From Bacteroidota bacterium (lineage in GTDB: Bacteria > Bacteroidota > Bacteroidia > Chitinophagales > Chitinophagaceae): a stretch of DNA of 64,000 bases. Position 1 is the first letter of the stretch, and every line of letters starts with the position of its first letter. Location: contig JAEZEI010000110.1 in NCBI GenBank assembly GCA_023417815.1, forward strand, positions 62,001 to 126,000, written 5' to 3'. The notes beneath the pieces were generated by a model that had not been told where the DNA came from, searched no databases, and saw nothing but the letters and a program-made list of their open reading frames with translations. Made by a program: the position numbers and the translations under genes. Below, one piece after another: positions 61,315 through 64,000 of this stretch.

Positions 61315-62238
61315 TTATAGCTTCAGCGCTACCCTGAACAAGGTTGTTTTCCCGTCATCATTATCGCTTACCAGCAATAATTCCATCTCCTTTCTTTTTT
61401 CAGAAAGAACGGTTACCGATTCAACTTTATGCCCTTTAAATCGTTTATCCTCTTTATTGAGATCGATCATGCGAAAAGGATTTATGCCTTCATACCCCTT
61501 TGACCGGGCTATGTTGTCAACAAGCCAGAGATAACTTTTTCCTATAGCCCCGTCTGATGAAGTTCCGGAGGTATGTTCTGTAGAAAGTGTGATCAACAGT
61601 TTATCCCTGGCAAAAGAATAATCAAGCCCTGAAACACCATTGAACTCCTTCCCGGAATCGTACCCGATCCTGGAAATAGTGAAATCAACTGAATCCTGAT
61701 TGTTCCAGAATCCGTCGGGTAGAAAAATGAGATGATTGTTCCGTGCGCCCATGTGGCCCCTGTTGGAAAGAATATAATTCCCCTGCGCATAGGCCACACC
61801 TTCAATATTCAGTTCCTTCAGCCCTGCTTTCTTTATTCTTTCATACAGGGGGTTAAGATCAAGATGTTGGGTATCCCTGGAAACAGGATCGAGCACTAAT
61901 CCAAAGCCGCGTTGCGGTAACTCGGAACCACTTCCGAGTACCAGGAGCGATCTTGACCGGGAACCCATTAGTGTTATTGCTTCAAGATCGTGCTTTATAT
62001 TCTTTGAGATACGGTAGGCTCCTTCTTCAGCAATCGGAATACTATCAATAATGTTCAATGAGCGATCCATGATCAAAACAGAACGCGCATCATCTCCTAC
62101 GATATAGATGTTGTTCTTATAATACTCTGCTGCAGAACCTGAAGGATAGTTAACAGTCTTCATTTCAATTATGCGAAGTCCGGATTCACGGCAGGCAGAG
62201 AAAAAAATAACCAGCCAGGCTGTAACTTGTATCCGCAT
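61315..62238 (-). CDS. Lipoprotein, beta-propeller-like, unknown function
   Basis: 307 residues from the ATG at 62238 (MRIQVTAWLVIFFSACRESG); the lipobox FSAC with cysteine near residue 16 makes it a lipoprotein. An ATG at 62277 is in frame but would destroy the signal peptide and overlap the divergent gene. The mature part has recurring beta-strand stretches with YYKNNIYIVGDDARSVLIMD and NIEGVAYAQGNYILSNRGHM, suggestive of a propeller or phytase-like fold. No family is certain. It faces the penicillin acylase gene head to head with 20 bp between starts. Confidence 0.65.
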   Translation of the reverse strand: MRIQVTAWLVIFFSACRESGLRIIEMKTVNYPSGSAAEYYKNNIYIVGDDARSVLIMDRSLNIIDSIPIAEEGAYRISKNIKHDLEAITLMGSRSRSLLVLGSGSELPQRGFGLVLDPVSRDTQHLDLNPLYERIKKAGLKELNIEGVAYAQGNYILSNRGHMGARNNHLIFLPDGFWNNQDSVDFTISRIGYDSGKEFNGVSGLDYSFARDKLLITLSTEHTSGTSSDGAIGKSYLWLVDNIARSKGYEGINPFRMIDLNKEDKRFKGHKVESVTVLSEKRKEMELLLVSDNDDGKTTLFRVALKL

Positions 62239-62258
62239 AATCTTGTTAAAGCACATAT

Positions 62259-64000
62259 ATGAAGTTATTGATTGCATTATTATTCTCCTTCATAACCGTC
62301 ATCGCCTTTGGCCAAACAGGCTTAGAACAATGGAAGGAGCATAGCCGGGCAGTTACAATAAAGCGCGACAATTTCGGTATCCCGCATATACATGGCAAGA
62401 CGGATGCCGATGCGGTATTTGCGCTTATGTATGCGCAGTGCGAAGATGATCTTGCACGAATTGAGGAGAATTACCTCGAGAAATTGGGAAGGATGAGTGA
62501 ACTGAAAGGACCTTCTCATTTATTCAGCGACCTTCAGAACAGGTTGATGTATGATTCTGCAGATGCGGTAAGGGACTACAAAAAGGCTGTTCCCTGGCTT
62601 AGAAGCCTGTTGAACGCATTCGCAGACGGGATGAACTATTACCTCTACAAAAATCCGGGAAAGGCACGGATATTACACCGATACGAACCATGGTATCCGT
62701 TGTTGTGGACGGATGGAAGTATCGGGGCCTCAAGCACAGGGGGTATCAGCGGCGCTGAATTCGCGAAATTCTACAATGCTGCCGAACCTGCACTTCCTCC
62801 ATCAAAAACAAATGAATCAAATGGATTCGCATTTGCACCTTCCATTACAAAGAATGGGAAAGCTATTCTTTACATTAACCCTCATGTCACTTTTTACTTC
62901 AGGCCCGAGGTTCATGTAAAGAGTGATGAAGGACTAAATTCATACGGGGCTGTAACATGGGGACAATTCTTCGTTTACCAGGGTTTCAATGAATTCTGCG
63001 GCTGGATGCATACATCCAGCGATGTGGACGTTGCTGATGTTTATGCACTGCATGTAAGAAAATCGGGAAAGGGTTATCAATACCTGTACGACAATAAGTG
63101 GAAGCCCTTAGGCAAGAAAGAGTTCGTGATAAACTATCGGGAAGGAACTAAAATGCGGGCCAGGAAGTTCATCACCTGGTGGTCACATCATGGACCTGTA
63201 ATGGCCGAGCGAAATGGCAAATGGCTTGCACTTAAAGCTAATAACCGGATGATGGAGGGGCTTATCCAGAGTTTTCTGAGAACGAAGGCCCGCAGTCTGA
63301 AAGATTTCACTGCTGCAATGAACCTGAGAGGAAATCCATCAAACAATACAGTATATGCGGATAAGGATGGAAACATAGCTTACTGGCATGGCAACTTCAT
63401 ACCGGAACGCGACGATAAGACTGACTGGTCGCGACCTGTCGACGGCAGTACATCATCCACTATGTGGAAAGGGATCCATGAGCTTGAAGAGATCATATCA
63501 GTAAAGAACCCTGCTAATGGCTGGTTGCAGAACTGCAACTCCACACCTTTTACGGCAGCCGCTGAACTAAGCCCGGATTCAAATGCCTTTCCATATTATA
63601 TGTCGCCCGAAGGAGATAATTTCCGGGGAGCGCATGCAGTGGCGCTTATGAAAGGTATAAATGAGGTTACCCTGGAGAGTGCCTGGCAATTAGGCTACGA
63701 TAGAAGGATCCCCATAATGCAGGTTCTGCTTCCCCGGCTTATCAATACATTAAAAAAAGAGAATGACCCGGCAAGGTCCGAAATGATCTCCATGCTTGAA
63801 CAGTGGGATATGAATGCCGATACTAACAGTACAGCGCAGTCGCTCGCAATTGAATGGCTAGACAGGCTTGGAAGCAGGATCAATTCCCTTCCCAAAATAA
63901 ACCGCAGGGACGGATATTATGAGAAATCGTTCCGGTTCGCGCAAACAGCAGAAGACAAAGACATTCTTGAGCCATTCAACCGCACTATTGAATTCCTGCA
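62259..64000 (+). CDS. Penicillin acylase-family N-terminal-nucleophile hydrolase (3-prime end outside window)
   Basis: Start ATG at 62259; 580 codons are visible without a stop, and the gene continues past the right edge. A signal peptide (MKLLIALLFSFITVIAFG) is followed by the alpha-chain signature NFGIPHIHGKTDADAVFALM and YAQCEDDLARIEENYL. The likely catalytic serine is S187 in NESNGFAFAPS, where the precursor should cut itself before the nucleophile. Later blocks include NPHVTFYFRPEV, WTHRG-like WWSHHGPVMA and NCNSTPF. Members hydrolyse amides such as penicillin G, acyl-homoserine lactones or acylated peptides in the periplasm; substrate cannot be told here. Confidence 0.88.
   Translation, partial: MKLLIALLFSFITVIAFGQTGLEQWKEHSRAVTIKRDNFGIPHIHGKTDADAVFALMYAQCEDDLARIEENYLEKLGRMSELKGPSHLFSDLQNRLMYDSADAVRDYKKAVPWLRSLLNAFADGMNYYLYKNPGKARILHRYEPWYPLLWTDGSIGASSTGGISGAEFAKFYNAAEPALPPSKTNESNGFAFAPSITKNGKAILYINPHVTFYFRPEVHVKSDEGLNSYGAVTWGQFFVYQGFNEFCGWMHTSSDVDVADVYALHVRKSGKGYQYLYDNKWKPLGKKEFVINYREGTKMRARKFITWWSHHGPVMAERNGKWLALKANNRMMEGLIQSFLRTKARSLKDFTAAMNLRGNPSNNTVYADKDGNIAYWHGNFIPERDDKTDWSRPVDGSTSSTMWKGIHELEEIISVKNPANGWLQNCNSTPFTAAAELSPDSNAFPYYMSPEGDNFRGAHAVALMKGINEVTLESAWQLGYDRRIPIMQVLLPRLINTLKKENDPARSEMISMLEQWDMNADTNSTAQSLAIEWLDRLGSRINSLPKINRRDGYYEKSFRFAQTAEDKDILEPFNRTIEFL

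Overview
The window reads as a chromosomal segment of a Bacteroidota bacterium, most like the Chitinophagaceae/Cytophaga side of the phylum. The signs are: type IX secretion (T9SS) genes (two PorP/SprF-like proteins, one PorE-like protein, two giant proteins with the gliding-motility-type C-terminal sorting domain), an alternative complex III operon edge, a futalosine-pathway menaquinone gene, an IPExxxVDY-family protein, a PspC/PadR pair, a propeller-type sensor kinase, and promoters of the Bacteroidota form (TTTG, about 20 nt, TAnnTTTG).

Layout. 1-1564 (minus): start of actB and a six-heme ActA-like cytochrome. 1798-4728 (plus): a membrane-anchored PurN fusion, an exported protein, then arsR-arsM. 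4777-6774 (minus): fused alpha/beta 2-oxo acid dehydrogenase E1. 6958-8151 (plus): exported von Willebrand A protein. 8145-11907 (minus): two overlapping M16 peptidases (one active, one lacking the zinc motif) and an aspartyl protease/PDZ protein, divergent from mqnC (11975-13096). 13097-14284 is a repeat-rich stretch with two very small genes, a promoter-terminator unit, two REP-like hairpins and a 41-bp tandem array. 14285-33494 (minus) is one probable 19-kb operon: a 2977-residue and a 2053-residue T9SS type-B cargo, PorP/SprF, a PorE-like OmpA protein, and a second PorP/SprF. 33766-37524: SNF2 helicase with two SWIM fingers. 37543-38986: a decayed exported metallopeptidase-like gene between repeat elements. 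39056-40888: comB and gcvT. 41000-43527: padR and a double PspC protein. 44002-51564: lipoprotein, feoB, M28 peptidase/PDZ, IPExxxVDY protein, pterin dehydratase, ctlX-like hydrolase, exported protein. 51654-58613 (minus): selU, unknown exported protein, selD, sensor kinase, response regulator. 58680-60275: rho. 60591-64000: DUF2807 protein, a lipoprotein, and the start of a penicillin acylase-type hydrolase running off the window.

The most distinctive part is the T9SS operon: two giant surface proteins sharing an IgGFc-binding-like domain are encoded with what look like their own outer-membrane partner proteins. Other points of note are the PurN-membrane fusion, the small 43-codon transcription unit with a clean promoter and terminator, the 41-bp array at the end of the giant operon, a repeated motif in front of both padR and its pspC neighbour, and the decayed gene bounded by two repeat families. 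Most housekeeping genes here are ordinary. No tRNA, rRNA, CRISPR array, insertion sequence or prophage was seen.
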